A stretch of DNA of 64,000 nt, from positions 29,078,379-29,142,378 of the forward strand of contig CM064480.1 in NCBI GenBank assembly GCA_032716605.1. The letters run 5' to 3'. Below are positions 51,183 to 63,000 of the stretch, in pieces. The notes under the pieces are model-generated. The model worked only from the letters and a program-made list of their open reading frames with translations, ran no database searches and was not told the DNA's origin. Both the position numbers and the translations under genes were made by a program. How positions within the stretch are numbered: the first letter of the stretch is position 1; each line of letters starts with the position of its first letter. Origin of the DNA: Paralithodes platypus. Taxonomy: Eukaryota; Arthropoda; Malacostraca; Decapoda; Lithodidae.

Positions 51183-51413
51183 AGGTTGGGTGTGAGTGGA
51201 ATCTGCCGGTTGTTGTCCAGTCGGCGCTCTGCAGACCCCCGTCTTCCCATGTTGACCTCTTATCGTTTTGGTAAGGTCAGTCCTCATGGTGTTAGTGAGT
51301 TGGGCCTATCATTAGGCCTTATAATTAGTGTTGGGTGTGAGAGGGATCTGCCGTATATGAGCCGATCGGCTTTCTGCAGACTCCCGTTTTCTTATGTTCT
51401 TATGTTCTTATAT
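51183..51413 (+). repeat. LINE 3' UTR with both modules and tail
   Basis: GGTTGGGTGTGAGTGGAATC then the first module, a GTTTTGGTAAGGTCAGTCCTC block, the second module with a fully self-complementary GCCGATCGGC, and a TTTTCTTATGTTCTTATG tail. Confidence 0.88.
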
Positions 51414-51459
51414 GTAAGTCCTAGGACCTTACACATGATAGAAATCTTCCTTACGTATT

Positions 51460-51876
51460 CAAATTCAGTGATAGCGAAAGAACTCTAACAAATGGTTTCA
51501 AATTAGATATTTTTCGTTTCAGAAAAGATATAGACAAATATTGGTTTGGTAACAGAGTTGTAGATACTGTAGGTGGAATAAGCTACCAAGTGTTACAGTG
51601 GAATCAAGAACTATAGAGAGCATTAAGAAAAAAATAGATTGACATAATTATGGACGAGATGGGTTGGGTGTGAGGGGGATCTACCGGGTGTGGGCCAATC
51701 GGCGCTTGACAGACCCTCATTGTCTGTCCTCTGACCGTTTTGGTGAGGTCGATCTTCATGGTATTAGTGAGCTGAGCCCATAATTAGGCCTTGTAATTAG
51801 GGTTGGGTGTGAGAGGGAACTGTCTTGTGTGGGCCAATCGGCTCTCTGCAGACTCTAATTTTTTTATGTTCTTATA
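51460..51876 (+). pseudogene. LINE ORF2 C terminus plus 3' UTR
   Basis: FSDSERTLTNGFKLDIFRFR, then KDIDKYWFGNRVVD, a break, then KMDEMGWV-like sequence, both 3' modules and a degraded TTATGTTCTTAT tail. Confidence 0.85.
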
Positions 51877-51879
51877 TTG

Positions 51880-52012
51880 AGAAAGATTGTGTACATTAGG
51901 CCTACATCCATTAAGGAGGAGTAGGGTTAGAGAGGATATGATCAAATGGGCAAGTGTGAATATTTAAAAGGGGACATGACAAATTTACTGAGGCTCAATG
52001 ATAGCGAATCGC
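51880..52012 (+). pseudogene. LINE ORF2 C-terminal scrap
   Basis: LGLHPLRRSRVREDM and a degraded KGDMTNLLRLNDSE; truncated at both ends. Confidence 0.75.
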
Positions 52013-52079
52013 AATATTGTTTTTTCCAGGACCCACACACCCAGTGTGTAGGTTCTGTTTGTTTACATTTGATAAATTT

Positions 52080-52083
<4 letters not shown>

Positions 52084-52115
<32 letters not shown>
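52084..52115. repeat. (TA)n microsatellite
   Basis: Short TA run at the edge of the Penelope-like element. Confidence 0.9.
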
Positions 52116-52118
<3 letters not shown>

Positions 52119-52398
52119 AGTATAGCCAGGTAATAGATTCTCTTTTAAACAGACGAGGTTAAAGGCAATAGCAGTTTCAGCATTAAGGATTTTATTGTTA
52201 CAGCTTTCAATAGTTCTAACAATTTTCCTCTGGGGTTCAGAGATGAGGTACAACAGGTTAGCAAAATTCATGGTGGATCCAACGTTTCACAAGTAAACAT
52301 CTTGCATCTTCAGGGAAAGGAGAGGTAATGATTAGAATAGGGACAAGGTATCATATTTATACAAAATTCGAGGATCAAGAATAGGAAGGTGGGCGGAG

Positions 52399-52830
52399 CT
52401 ACTGGGTGTGTGGTGGCTGTTCATTGGTGGAAGGCAGTCTGTTCGCGAGACGGGCACTAGATCTTATCGGTGGTTGGTTGTTGGCTGTGGGTGGCTGTGA
52501 TTGGTTGGTGTTGTCAGTTGTGTGCTGAGCGCGGAGGCGTATGGTAGGGGGGCACGGGGCGAGAGGAAGGGGGGCAACATGCCTGTAGCGCTTGCCTGAA
52601 GGAAGAATTTGAAGGTCTTGTGTTTGGTTGTTGATGCTGGGGTTGAGTGTTTGGATGTATAGAGCTTCTAAAATAGCTAGTCTTCTGGGGTCTGATTCTT
52701 TGTCGAGTATGGTGGTTTGTTTGTCTAGGTCGGCGCGAGTTAGGGCAAGATGGTGGGGGCTTGATAGTGATCTTTTATAGCGCCAGATTGAAGGTGGAGG
52801 GTTAGTCGACGGGAAAGGCGAGTCTGTGTC
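52399..52830 (-). pseudogene. GIY-YIG endonuclease, C-terminal part
   Basis: Continues the endonuclease in a new frame after an indel in a C5 run near 52755: LALTRADLDKQTTIL, then RRLAILEALYIQTLNPSINN, which matches the helix that ends Penelope GIY-YIG domains. A Pro/Thr/Asn-rich tail follows. Confidence 0.75.
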
Positions 52831-53651
52831 ATACCAACATAGGATAGGGGTCCACAGTCCCCAGAGGTGCAAATATGCTGATATATCACATGATCGTCTT
52901 TCAGTTGGTTGGTGGAAATGGGGCGGTTACGGAGGACAAGGTTGGAGGTCTTAGGAGATTTGTAGTAAATAATGAGTTTTATTTTATTGTCAGGGTTGGT
53001 GGGGAGGACGTTTTTGTGAATTATTTCTTTCATAATGGATTCGTCTGTTGTGTGGTCGGAAAACATGTAGTTTCTGTAGAAAAATGTAATGTCATTGGCC
53101 GGGTTGGTGCTAGGGGGGTCTTGTTTGTACCATTTTTCTAGGTGGTGGTTGATGGCATTGGTGACGTCAGTGTTGGAATACCCATTGTTGACTAGGACCT
53201 GGGTGAGCCTTTCCAGTTCATTGTGTGTGTCATTCCAGGTGGTGCAATGGGTGAGGGCTCTCCTGACATAGGCGGCGATGGTGGACTGATGGTAACGTTT
53301 AGGGCATTCACTTTCCCCATTAAGACATTGGCCATTGTTAGTAGGTTTGGTGTACACTGTAGTTTTGAAGCCGTGGTCGTGGAGGGAGACAAGGAGGTCG
53401 AGGAAGGGTAGATGTCCATCGGTGGTTTCTTCGTATGTGAAGTTGAGTCCGGAGACGGCCATGAAGCGCTGCTGGAGGTCCCTAAGTTCGCCCAGGTCCT
53501 TCACCCGCACGAAGATATCATCGATGTACCTGCAGTAGACAGTGGGCCGGTGGGCAGCCAGGAGTTCCTCTTCGATAGTTCCCATGAAGAAATTGGCGAA
53601 CAGGGCCCCCAGGGGGCTTCCCATCGCTACACCGTCGATTTGCTGGTACAT
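52740..53651 (-). pseudogene. Penelope RT (C-terminal two thirds) and start of GIY-YIG
   Basis: About 300 codons. RT motif B QIDGVAMGSPLGALFANFFM, motif C CRYIDDIFVRV (catalytic Asp-Asp, near 53520), LPFLDLLVSLHDHGF, the thumb and linker, then a cysteine/histidine element HICTSGDCG just before SYVGMTQTRLSRRLTLHLQS, which carries the Tyr-Val-Gly and Arg of the GIY-YIG nuclease. The frame is lost in the nuclease at about 52755. The N-terminal RT part lies upstream in two other frames. Confidence 0.85.
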
Positions 53652-54178
53652 ATTCCCGCGGGGGCAGAGGAAAGGGGGACTCCTTGGTACATAGTTCCAA
53701 GAGCGTCTTCAGGCCGGGCCTTCTCCGGGATGTCCAGGGCAGTGTTAGGGCAGTGGTAAACTCGACGTAGGATAAAATCTATGGTCTTGTCAACGGGCAC
53801 GTTGGTAAACAAACTCTCTACGTCGAGGGAGGCGATGATGTGGTCGTTAGCTGGGGGGGCATCTCGTAGAATTTCTAGGAAGTCATAAGCAGAGTTGAGG
53901 TTGTATTGCCGAGGAACAAAAGGGGTGAGGAGTTTGTTCAGGGCCTTGGCGGTCTGGTAGGTAGCAGTAGGGATCTGTGATATGATGGGGCGGAGGGGGT
54001 TCCCGGGTTTGTGGGTTTTTATAGTACCGTAAGCATAACCTGGAGTGAATTCGCCGATGAGTTTCTTCAGGTGTACGCCATTGGCTTTGGCATTGATAGC
54101 AGTGATGGTGGTGTTGGCTTTCCTTTTTATTTCGTCAGTAGGGTTGCGAGTAATCCTTTTGAATTTGTTTTGATTTAA
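53652..54178 (-). pseudogene. Penelope RT, N-terminal part in shifted frames
   Basis: Reading gives GYAYGTIKTHKPGNPLRPI, then SLDVESLFTNVPVDKTIDFI (motif A). A shift near 53730 and another in a CCTTTCC run near 53670 lie between this and the main frame. It is truncated at its 5' end by the microsatellite at 54178. Confidence 0.8.
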
Positions 54179-54218
54179 TTACACAAACACACACACACAC
54201 ACACACACATATACTGTA

Positions 54219-54284
<66 letters not shown>

Positions 54285-54514
54285 GTGTGTGTTTGTGTGT
54301 GTGTGTTATAAACATTATAATAATTATTAGTTGTGACCGACTGACTTATTAGTTAATATTGCTATCATATTGCTAGAGAGACGAATATATAGAGGAAATA
54401 ATGATAGAGGTGTTTTAAGTGGATGAAAGGTATCAATAAGAGAGATATGTTTATGGTATTATAGCTTAGTAACCTGCCTTTTGTCTCCTTCATACACAGA
54501 AAAGAAGAAGAAAA

Positions 54515-55347
54515 AATAAGAAAACGGGAGCCCGCATAAAGCCGATTGGCCCACACAAGGCAGATCCCTCTTCTCCCAACCCATCTTGTCCATATGTCTA
54601 TATAATTGTATTTTGAAGCTCTCTATCGTTCTTGATCACACTATGGCGCTAGGTAGCCTGTTCCACAGGTATATATAGCTCTTACCAAACCAGTATTTGC
54701 CTATATTTCTTGAAACGAAATGTATCCCATTTGAAACCATTTGTTTGAGTTTTCTAGCTATCGCTGAGCTTCAGTACATCTTTCATATCCCCTGTATTTA
54801 GCCTATCTCACTTACCCACTTGAACACCTCTATCATATCTATCATACCATATATAACTCTGCGTCTTTCTAACGAATGTAAGCCTAGCTTTTTCAACCTG
54901 TCTTCATATGGAAGATTTCTAATATTACAGATTATTATTGTCATTCTCAGTTGTACTATCTCCAAGGAATCTATGTTCATTCTCTAATAGGGACTCCAAT
55001 TTTGAACAGCATAATTCATGTGTAGTCTCACTAACGCTAGATAAAATTTCAAGATTACGTCTGCTGTTCTGTTACTCACACTTCTAGATATATATCCAAG
55101 AACTCTATTTGCCTTATTTCGAACACTGATATATTGATTTCTTGGTTTCAAATCACAGTTGACGATGATTCTCAAGTCTTTTTCATTATTTGAGTTAGTT
55201 ATATCCACGTTATCGAAATTGTATACTCCATTTCCTATCGATTTACTCAATTTTACTACACTGCATTTACCTACATTGAACTTCATCTGCCAGTTTACTA
55301 CCCATTTGTGTAATATATCTAAATCTAATTGGATGTTTCCATTTTAG
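54515..55347 (-). pseudogene. Diverged LINE ORF2 C-terminal half and 3' end (right copy)
   Basis: From the 3' module at 54527 (GGGAGCCCGCATAAAGCCGA) up through a degraded YWFGKSY block, LEIVQLRMTIIICNIRNLPY, LVRLHMNYAVQNWSPY, and up to [15 protein letters not shown]. The same subfamily as 48813-49320. The two readable pieces are 54798-54980 and 54984-55286. Confidence 0.85.
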
Positions 55348-55405
55348 TGTCATCTGTAAATTTACTGATTTTGCTAATATAGTTATTCCTACATCAAGGT
55401 TGTTA

Positions 55406-56019
<614 letters not shown>

Positions 56020-56334
56020 CATATTCGTATTCCTACCCACAATGTCTCGCATTGGGTGTATTCACCTTGACGAACAAGTTCGGCGATTTATATTCATATA
56101 TCTACAAACACACACACACTTTTAGATTACCACTCGACAACGCACATATATTCGAACATACATTCAATATTACACACTCGCCTTCACATTTCCAATCAGA
56201 ATACACACGCACACACATTGATATTCTCTCCCACAATCGCACCCACACTCTAATGTTCTTTCAGAACCACACGCACAAATACATATTCGCATTCCTAATC
56301 ACAAACACAAACACACATTCACAAAGACAAGTCA

Positions 56335-56984
56335 TGTGAATGACTCTCTCATTCTCTCTCTATCACACACACACAAACACATACACACATACTCACACAC
56401 ACACAAACATATTGTACATTCATTATTAATTTTGTACATCAATTATACAAACACATATTTCCACTCACAAACGTACAGGCTTTATGCTCGTACATGCACA
56501 TTCCTACTCGTGCATGCAAGCTTGCACTGCGCCCCCCCCCCCCCAATTGGCCTACGTAAGGCAGATCCAGCTCACACCCAATTAATTCATTAAGCTATTC
56601 AGTTTATTCTTGAAAGCCTACTGCTACTGAGCTGATCACTTTACAGTGTACTTTGCAATTTCTTTCACAAATATATAATTTTGTTCCTTCCAAATTATGA
56701 CCCAATCGTACATGCCATTACACACGCACATACATACTCATGTAGACATGCATTTGAACATCCATATAACGTTCGTAAAAAAACATTTATTTACGCACAT
56801 ATACTGTATTTGCATTACTTTATATTACACTCGCAAACATATTCATTTACACAAACACATGTAACTATCCACACATTGACGCACTTGTGCTTGTGAACGT
56901 CGTCAAGCTGTCTTATAGCACGTTATGCAAGTATGAATGACTTTACTTCTGTTTGATTATACCATAATGGTAACAGATATGTAG
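56335..56984. other. CA-rich segment with LINE 3' scrap (inverse of 48166-48812)
   Basis: ACAC-rich. A C-run at 56532-56545 is followed by the reverse-complement LINE 3' module (GTAAGGCAGATCCAGCTCAC). No supported gene. Confidence 0.6.
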
Positions 56985-57146
56985 ACAATAGACATGTGGA
57001 ATATGATACCTAGCGCCATTGTGGGATCAAGAACGATAGAGAGTTTCAAAATAAAATTAGATAAACGTATGAACGAGATGGGTTGGGTGTGAGAGGGATC
57101 TGCCTTGTTTTGGCCAATCGACTGTCTGCAGACTCCCATATGTTCT
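56985..57146 (+). repeat. LINE 3'-end scrap (inverse of 47998-48165)
   Basis: Last ORF2 codons and 3' module on the plus strand (GGTTGGGTGTGAGAGGGATC then GACTGTCTGCAGACTCCCAT). Confidence 0.85.
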
Positions 57147-57397
57147 TATAAGATGGATATGTAAGACGAAGAATATACACACATATATAACGGCTATATA
57201 TAAGCCTAGTTAGATGTATAAATAGGTATGTGTGAGTGTGTGTGGCGTAGGGAGTTGAGTGTGGAATAGGTCTGTATATACAACATGTAGGATTATAATT
57301 TAATAAAGTCCAACGTTTTTAATGATAATATAAATAATAATCCAAAGAATTTCGATTCAACAGTCTAATTGGCTGAATTATATGGCGATAAATACGA

Positions 57398-57578
57398 AAA
57401 CACTTGTGGTGGTGTCCCGTAGCCTACCCAGTGTGGCTGGGCTGCGAGACACCACTGGTAGTGTCACGCAGCCCAGCCAGTGAGGCTGGGCTACGGGACA
57501 CCACCAGTGGTGTCCCGTAGCCCAGCCAGTGTGGCTGGGCTGCGTGACACCACTGGTGGTGTCCCGTAGCCACTTCGA
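57398..57578. repeat. GC-rich alternating palindrome array (right)
   Basis: Inverse counterpart of 47573-47742 with the same two palindromes. Several 5-base centres differ between the arms (AGTGA in one, ACACT in the other). Confidence 0.9.
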
Positions 57579-57584
57579 TATAAT

Positions 57585-57712
57585 TTTGTCTTGAAGCTTC
57601 CTACCAATATTTACCTATATTTGTTTCTAAAACGAAATATATATAATGTGAAACAATTGTTTCGAGTTCTTTCACTATCACTGAGCTTCAGTACATCTTC
57701 CATGCCTCCTTA
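57585..57712 (-). pseudogene. LINE ORF2 C-terminal scrap
   Basis: Reverse complement of the FKLD...KDIGKYW region and the KLSDSERT block (CGAGTTCTTTCACTATCACT), truncated at both ends. Confidence 0.7.
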
Positions 57713-57933
57713 ACCCTTTCACGCACATATGACGCAGAGGTTGCCAGATTAGCAATAAGAAATAGAGTTCTCTCACTCTTATAATTACCTCTCCAAAATT
57801 AGTTTTCTGCCCACAGCTAACTCAAAGACAACTGCAGAGGTTGGTAACTAAACTAAAGGTTTCTAAATACCCCTGATGGTAACAAAGGCTTTAAAGTATC
57901 CCTAATAGGCTCAACCCATCTCAGTGTCATGAA

Positions 57934-57934
<1 letters not shown>
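57713..57934. other. Gap without gene
   Basis: Begins TTAACCCTTTCACGC, which looks like a MITE end, but no partner end was found. Confidence 0.35.
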
Positions 57935-57964
<30 letters not shown>

Positions 57965-57998
57965 GTAGCAGTAGTAGTAGTAGTAGTAGTAGTATTTA
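57935..57998. repeat. (ATT)n and (AGT)n trinucleotide repeats
   Basis: About nine ATT units followed by about nine GTA units. Confidence 0.95.
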
Positions 57999-58031
57999 GT
58001 ATTAAAACATACAAAATAGTTGTATATGTGA

Positions 58032-58391
58032 GTAAATGTATCATATCTTAATAATGATGCAAGGTATTGTTGCATAGTAAATGTATCATATCTTAATAAT
58101 GATGCAAGGTATTGTTGCATAGTAAATGTATCATATCTTAATAATGATGCAAGGTATTGTTGCATAGTAAATGTATCATATCTTAATAATGATGCAAGGT
58201 ATTGTTGCATAGTAAATGTATCATATCTTAATAATGATGCAAGGTATTGTTGCATAGTAAATGTATCATATCTTAATAATGATGCAAGGTATTGTTGCAT
58301 AGTAAATGTATCATATCTTAATAATGATGCAAGGTATTGTTGCATAGTAAATGTATCATATCTTAATAATGATGCAAGGTATTGTTGCATA
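58032..58391. repeat. 45-bp tandem array, eight identical copies
   Basis: The unit is 45 bases (contains TGTATCATATCTTAATAATG then ATGCAAGGTATTGTTGC). All eight copies look identical by eye, which points to recent expansion. Because 45 is divisible by 3, a minus-strand frame (MQQYLASLLRYDTFT repeated) stays open; there is no sign that it is a gene. Confidence 0.97.
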
Positions 58392-58547
58392 ATTTAGTTT
58401 TTTCAAGGTCAATTATTGTGACTATTCTTAAATTAGATATAAATAAAAATCAAGTATTTTTAACTTTACGTTTCTCGTATAATCTCTGCTTACTGTTTGT
58501 CTGTATTTAAAGATTGGTTATCTACTTATATTGTTATTATTCATTTG

Positions 58548-58867
58548 AGGCTTATCCCTCAATACCTTCACCTGACCTGACATATCAAGGATTATTATTA
58601 ACCTTGGTTTCATAAACATATATTCTAAACAAAATGTTAAAACGATAACACATTAGTATTATAATGTATTGTGTTTAGTATGAGTAATAAGATCGAAGTA
58701 ATTCAGTAATTCAAAATCATATAAATGTAGGCCTATTTTTAAAGGTATCGCATTATTCTGCCACAAGTGGAACATTCAGTCTTTTCCAGAATGCTACATT
58801 TTCATATTACAATCATAGTACACCCGAAAAATCTATAGGTCAGGTGAAGGTATTGGGGGATAAGCCT
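58548..58867. mobile_element. MITE-like element with 30-bp inverted ends
   Basis: AGGCTTATCCCTCAATACC...CACCTGACC at the left and its complement at the right (GGTCAGGTGAAGG...GGGGATAAGCCT) pair over 30 bases with one mismatch, 320 bases end to end. Possible 3-bp duplication TTG on both sides. No coding capacity. Confidence 0.75.
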
Positions 58868-59119
58868 TTGCAACGGCACCTCGCATCTACTTACCGAAGA
58901 GTATTGAGAGGAGAGAAGGGGTGTTGGAGAGAGGAAGCTGTCTAGTGGCGAGTGGCTTTGTTGTGTGTTATTATAGTCGATTTTATTTCAGCTGATGATC
59001 AAATTAATCTCTTATCAACTGATTTCTCGATATTTAATGAAAAATATGAATTTAATGCATCTGCGTTGTATTAATGCCAAGTTTTCATAGTTAACACATT
59101 TTGGTACAAAATTGAAGTA

Positions 59120-59310
59120 ATAGCTGAGTAACCCGCCTTGCAACACAATCCCACCCACCCCTACTCTGTGCAACTCTCCAACCAAAGAGTGAAACGGTAC
59201 TCCGTCTTTCTTCTATTCAACAGCTGAGCTCTGGAACTCTCTCCCAGAATCAGTCTTTCCCTTCTCCTATGGCTTAAATTGCTTCAAACTCTGTGTGGCC
59301 AGGCATTTTG
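59120..59310 (+). pseudogene. C-terminal scrap of a different LINE RT
   Basis: The plus frame gives GTPSFFYSTAELWNSLPESV and FPFSYGLNCFKLCVARHF. The LWNSLP block followed by a Phe-Lys-x-x-hydrophobic helix is typical of the end of many non-LTR RTs. It differs from the GNRVVDGWNGLP type of the CR1-like family here. Confidence 0.6.
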
Positions 59311-60109
59311 ACTCGAACGTCTCTTGGTTTTGGCCCAGTTACTCTTTCAACTATGGGGGAGGCACTCGCCACAGGCAATTCTGCCTTTTATCTCCCTCAC
59401 TCACATAGAACAAAAAATAGTAATATTGGAAATTACCCCATTCGACCGCTGGGGATCTATATTATTGAGTGATTTAATATGTAGTATCACTACGGATATA
59501 TTATGTAAATATTAAACAATAGTACATAGGCTACACAATTATAACAAACAACTTCTTTTGGATCCCATTGTTCAGTCAGTTTAGTTAACATTAACTGATG
59601 GTAGTCTTGGCCAAATATCGACTAGACTAACTTACTAAATAAGAAAATAAAATTGGATGCACATCTTAATTAGAATAATTTTCAACTTACATAAATAAAA
59701 CAATTCTAGAATTTAGCATATTAAGTTATAAACTGGTAATTAGGGCGAGAGAACGGATATATCTATATTGTTGTCATTTGTTAGCTGTGGTTTTATAAAA
59801 TTATGGTATATTGTTATTGGGAAGGATCTTTCTACCCCTTTCCCCATATAAACTACAAAAGGTAATAATGAACCCATTGCACAATTATAAGAACACGATC
59901 ACAAGTCCTACAACTGATCATTCAAATCCAGAAAGTACCGGTCTAGAAATGGCTAACAACAAATGATTCGGTAGGTCAATAATATTAATGAGACTACTAA
60001 TGGATGACTTAGAGGATAAATGTTTCCTAGAATGAATAAATAAAAAGGGACATATACTGTAGGTAGGATCAGGAATAACAATATATGATTGTCTTCTATC
60101 ATCATCATG
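59311..60109. other. AT-rich gap
   Basis: No ORF or element recognised. Confidence 0.4.
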
Positions 60110-60113
60110 TTAA

Positions 60114-60316
60114 CCCCTTGAGGATCATGACGCACTTTACAGTGTATTTTGTCTGTTATGAGGTAATTATATTGAGATTAGTAAGGATATATGGAAGACA
60201 GACGGTTATTCTAGACAGTCTTCAGCATTTGAACACTTACAGATCCTTCCTAAGCTGTATGAGATCGCCTAATGACAGCCGGAATTAATAAAAAAAGCGA
60301 CATAAACCTCAAGGGG
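60114..60316. mobile_element. 203-bp MITE, same family as 34425-34628
   Basis: TTAA at 60110-60113, left end CCCCTTGAGGATCATGACGC, right end read inward CCCCTTGAGGTTTATGTCGC. The right flank is TACC rather than TTAA, so one target copy has mutated or been lost. The interior shares the TCCTAAGCTG...ATCGCCTAATGA...GCCGGAAT block with the 34425 copy. Confidence 0.8.
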
Positions 60317-60536
60317 TACCGTAATGTCACGTTTTCATGATCACTCCATATTTCGCTACTCTATTTGCAAAGTAACTGATTTCTATAAATATGGGAAATA
60401 TGCTAATCACCATCGGCTGAAAATGAAAATGGTTGTGATTTTTCCTATTAATGGGCGTGTTTTAGTCTGATCGTCATTATATATATACACAAGGTTAGAT
60501 ACAATCACGAATTTCAAGGCTACTGGCTTTTTAAAA

Positions 60537-62163
60537 CATAAGAAAATGGGAGTCTGCAGAAAGCCGATTGGCCTAAGCAAGGCAGATCCCTGTCCCACAC
60601 AACCCCAATTACAAAGCCCAATTATAGGCTCAACATTCTAATACTCTGAGGATCATCTTACCAAAACGGTTAGAGATTAACACAGGACTATGGGGGTCTG
60701 CAGAGCGCTGATTGGCCCAACCCTGCTGATCCCCCTTCACACCCAACCCTTCTCGTCCATATGCTTATCCAATTTTATCTTAAAGCTCCCTATCGTTTTT
60801 AATCCCACTATAGCACTTGGTAGTCCATTCCACCCATCTACAACTCTGTTACCAAACCAATATTTGCCTATATCTTTTCTGAAACGAAATTTATCTAATT
60901 TGAAACCATTGGTACGAGTTCTTTCGCTATCACTGAGCTTTAGTACATTTGTCATGTCCCCTTTGTTAATCCCACTAACCCACTTGAACACCTCTATCAT
61001 ATCCCCTCTAACTCTGCGTCTCTCTAACGAATGTAAGCCTAATTTCTTCAACCTTTCTTTATACGGAAGATTTCTAATATTATGGATCATTTTTGTCATT
61101 CTACGTTGTACTCTCTCCAATGAATCTATGTCCATTCTGTAATAAGGACACCAAAATTGAACAGCATAATCCATATGGGGTCTCACTAATGACAAGTAAA
61201 GTTTTAAGATAACATCAGCAGTTCTGTTACTCACACTCCTAGAGATGAACCCGAGAATCCTGTTTGCCTTGTTTCGAACGCTTATACACTGTTGTCTAGG
61301 CTTCAAATCATTGCTAACAAACACACCTAGATTTTTCTCACTATTCGAGTTTTCTAATTCCATATTAGCTAGTTTATATTTAACATTTGTTTGCATCTTC
61401 CCTATCTTTAATACCTTGCATTTGTCAATGTTAAACTTCATCTGCCAATTAACTGACCATTCGTGTAAGGTATCTAGATCCCTTTGGAGGCACTCTATAT
61501 CTCTATCTGAATCAATTGTTCTCCCCATTTTGGTATCGTCTGCAAATTTACTTATCCTACTAGTTATACCTAAATCAAGGTCATTTATGTATATAACAAA
61601 CAACAGAGGACCTAATACAGATCCCTGGGGGACACCACTTTTGACTGCTCCCCATTCTGACTTCGTACCATTTATGCTGACTCTCTGCTTCCTACCAATT
61701 AGCCATGACCTAATCCATCCCAACAACGCCCCACCTATTCCATGCGCCTCAACCTTTCTCATCAATCTCTCATGGGGGACCCTGTCGAAAGCTTTACTGA
61801 AATCTAAATATATTATATCATATGACTTGTCATTATCTACTGCTTCATATACCTCTGAGAAAAAACTAAGCAAATTAGTAAGGCAAGAACGTCCCTGAGT
61901 GAATCCATGCTGAGAAGAATTTATTAAATTAAATGTATCTAAGTGGTTTCTAATTTTACTAGCAATAATTGACTCTAGTAGCTTGCCTATGATTGATGTA
62001 AGACTAATGGGACGGTAATTGGATGCTATTGATTTGTCACCTTTTTTGAAGATCGGAACTACGTTTGCAAGCTTCCAAGCTTCTGGAACTATACCTGTTT
62101 CCAATGACTTGTTAAATAAAAATGTTAATGGGTAACACTTAACTCATCCCTACATTCTTTTTG
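60537..62163 (-). mobile_element. CR1-like LINE, 5' truncated (third long copy)
   Basis: Complete 3' UTR with both modules at 60537-60736 (tail CATAAGAAAATGGGAGTCTG on the plus strand) and ORF2 up to the codons for KECRDELS at about 62160, where it is truncated. Its sequence supplies the uninterrupted site for the solo LTR in the copy at 8145. Confidence 0.92.
60737..62163 (-). pseudogene. LINE reverse transcriptase, 455 open codons plus frameshift
   Basis: Open from about 62104 to TGA at 60737. Contains ETGIVPEAWKLANVVPIFKK, YLDFSKAFDRVPHERL (motif A), SGVPQGSVLGPLL (motif B), FADDTKMG (motif C) and the C-terminal block ending DEKGWV. A two-base insertion near 62136 shifts the first codons out of frame. 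Endonuclease and ORF1 are absent through 5' truncation. Confidence 0.9.
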
Positions 62164-62165
62164 AG

Positions 62166-62642
62166 ATGCGGTCTAGGAACGGTGTTACCGCATCTCCAGC
62201 TTGTCACAGCCATGCGACAGAGCCAACTAAGCCTTCGGACAGCCTTCCCCCTGCCATCCAGACCCACGACAACCCTGCCCCTGCCCGTATCGCCAAGATA
62301 ACGGTGGAACGAGTGGGACACATCCGTCCCGAGTGGACCACACCAGTCACCCACGGCATGTCATTTTCTGTAACCACCAGAGCCAAAGAAAATGACCATC
62401 GCAGGGGTAACCATTACAAACCCCCGTCAGCCAGCCCAGTAACTCCTCAACCTAGCTACACAACCACAGGTGGTACCAGGTGGTTTCCTAAATTACCTTT
62501 CATATCCCCTATCAAAGAACCTAAAGCTCTTTCAGAACCAAAATCTCTCTTCACCAGATTGCCTTTCATATCCCCTATCAAGGAACCTAAAGCTCTTGCA
62601 TCCATTCAATCTAAACTATTGTCCCGGGTTAAAGTCACTTAA
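62166..62642 (+). CDS. Unidentified proline-rich ORF with internal repeat
   Basis: 158 codons open from ATG 62166, rich in Pro, Thr, Ser and Lys. LPFISPIKEPKAL occurs twice near the C terminus (a 63-base direct repeat near 62496 and 62559). No domain is recognised. It may be a fragment of a retroelement protein, since the whole surroundings are mobile DNA. It ends before the noncoding stretch leading to the tandem repeat at 63001. Confidence 0.3.
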   Translation: MRSRNGVTASPACHSHATEPTKPSDSLPPAIQTHDNPAPARIAKITVERVGHIRPEWTTPVTHGMSFSVTTRAKENDHRRGNHYKPPSASPVTPQPSYTTTGGTRWFPKLPFISPIKEPKALSEPKSLFTRLPFISPIKEPKALASIQSKLLSRVKVT

Positions 62643-63000
62643 ACCAAAACTTGCCTATCCTTCCAGCCAACAATAAGTCTTAACCCCCAGAATAAGTCAT
62701 CATCCATTGTAAGAAACTCATCCGCTTCCTCTCCCACCAGGAAGCCATCACCCCATAATGTGTACAGATCTGCCCTGAGGAATCTTCCTCCAGCTACATC
62801 TACAAGGGCCAGCCAAAAGTCCAGGCGCACAACTCCCATGACTACAAGGACCTAACCACCACGCGCAGACACCACCCCAGCGCCTTTGATCCTCTCAAGC
62901 CGGGCGCCTTTAGTCTGGGCAAGAATATTCACAAGTACTCAGCCAGTCTGGACATCAGTAACTAAGCTTGCCTTTGGTATCTCTTTATCTGGGTAAAAGC
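62643..63000. other. Unassigned region before tandem repeat
   Basis: No supported ORF or element; GC content is higher than in the rest of the window. Confidence 0.35.

Larger units (their letters stand above)
52130..54178 (-). mobile_element. Penelope-like element with GIY-YIG endonuclease, truncated and frameshifted
   Basis: Minus-strand RT followed by a GIY-YIG domain, the classical Penelope order. The 5' end is cut at the microsatellite at about 54178, and the 3' boundary near 52130 is approximate. At least three one-base indels break the frame (about 53730, 53670 and 52755). Confidence 0.85.

Noticed and set aside
57713..57934. Third TTAA MITE starting TTAACCCTTTCACGC
   Set aside because: No matching inverted end or second TTAA was found within several hundred bases.
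57962..58390. A 15-residue repeat protein (MQQYLASLLRYDTFT)
   Set aside because: The frame is open only because the unit length is a multiple of three and the copies are identical.
58032..58391. Regular direct repeats resembling a CRISPR array
   Set aside because: The 45-bp units are contiguous with no variable spacers, and the window is animal DNA. The same applies to the 31-bp array at 33673-34038.
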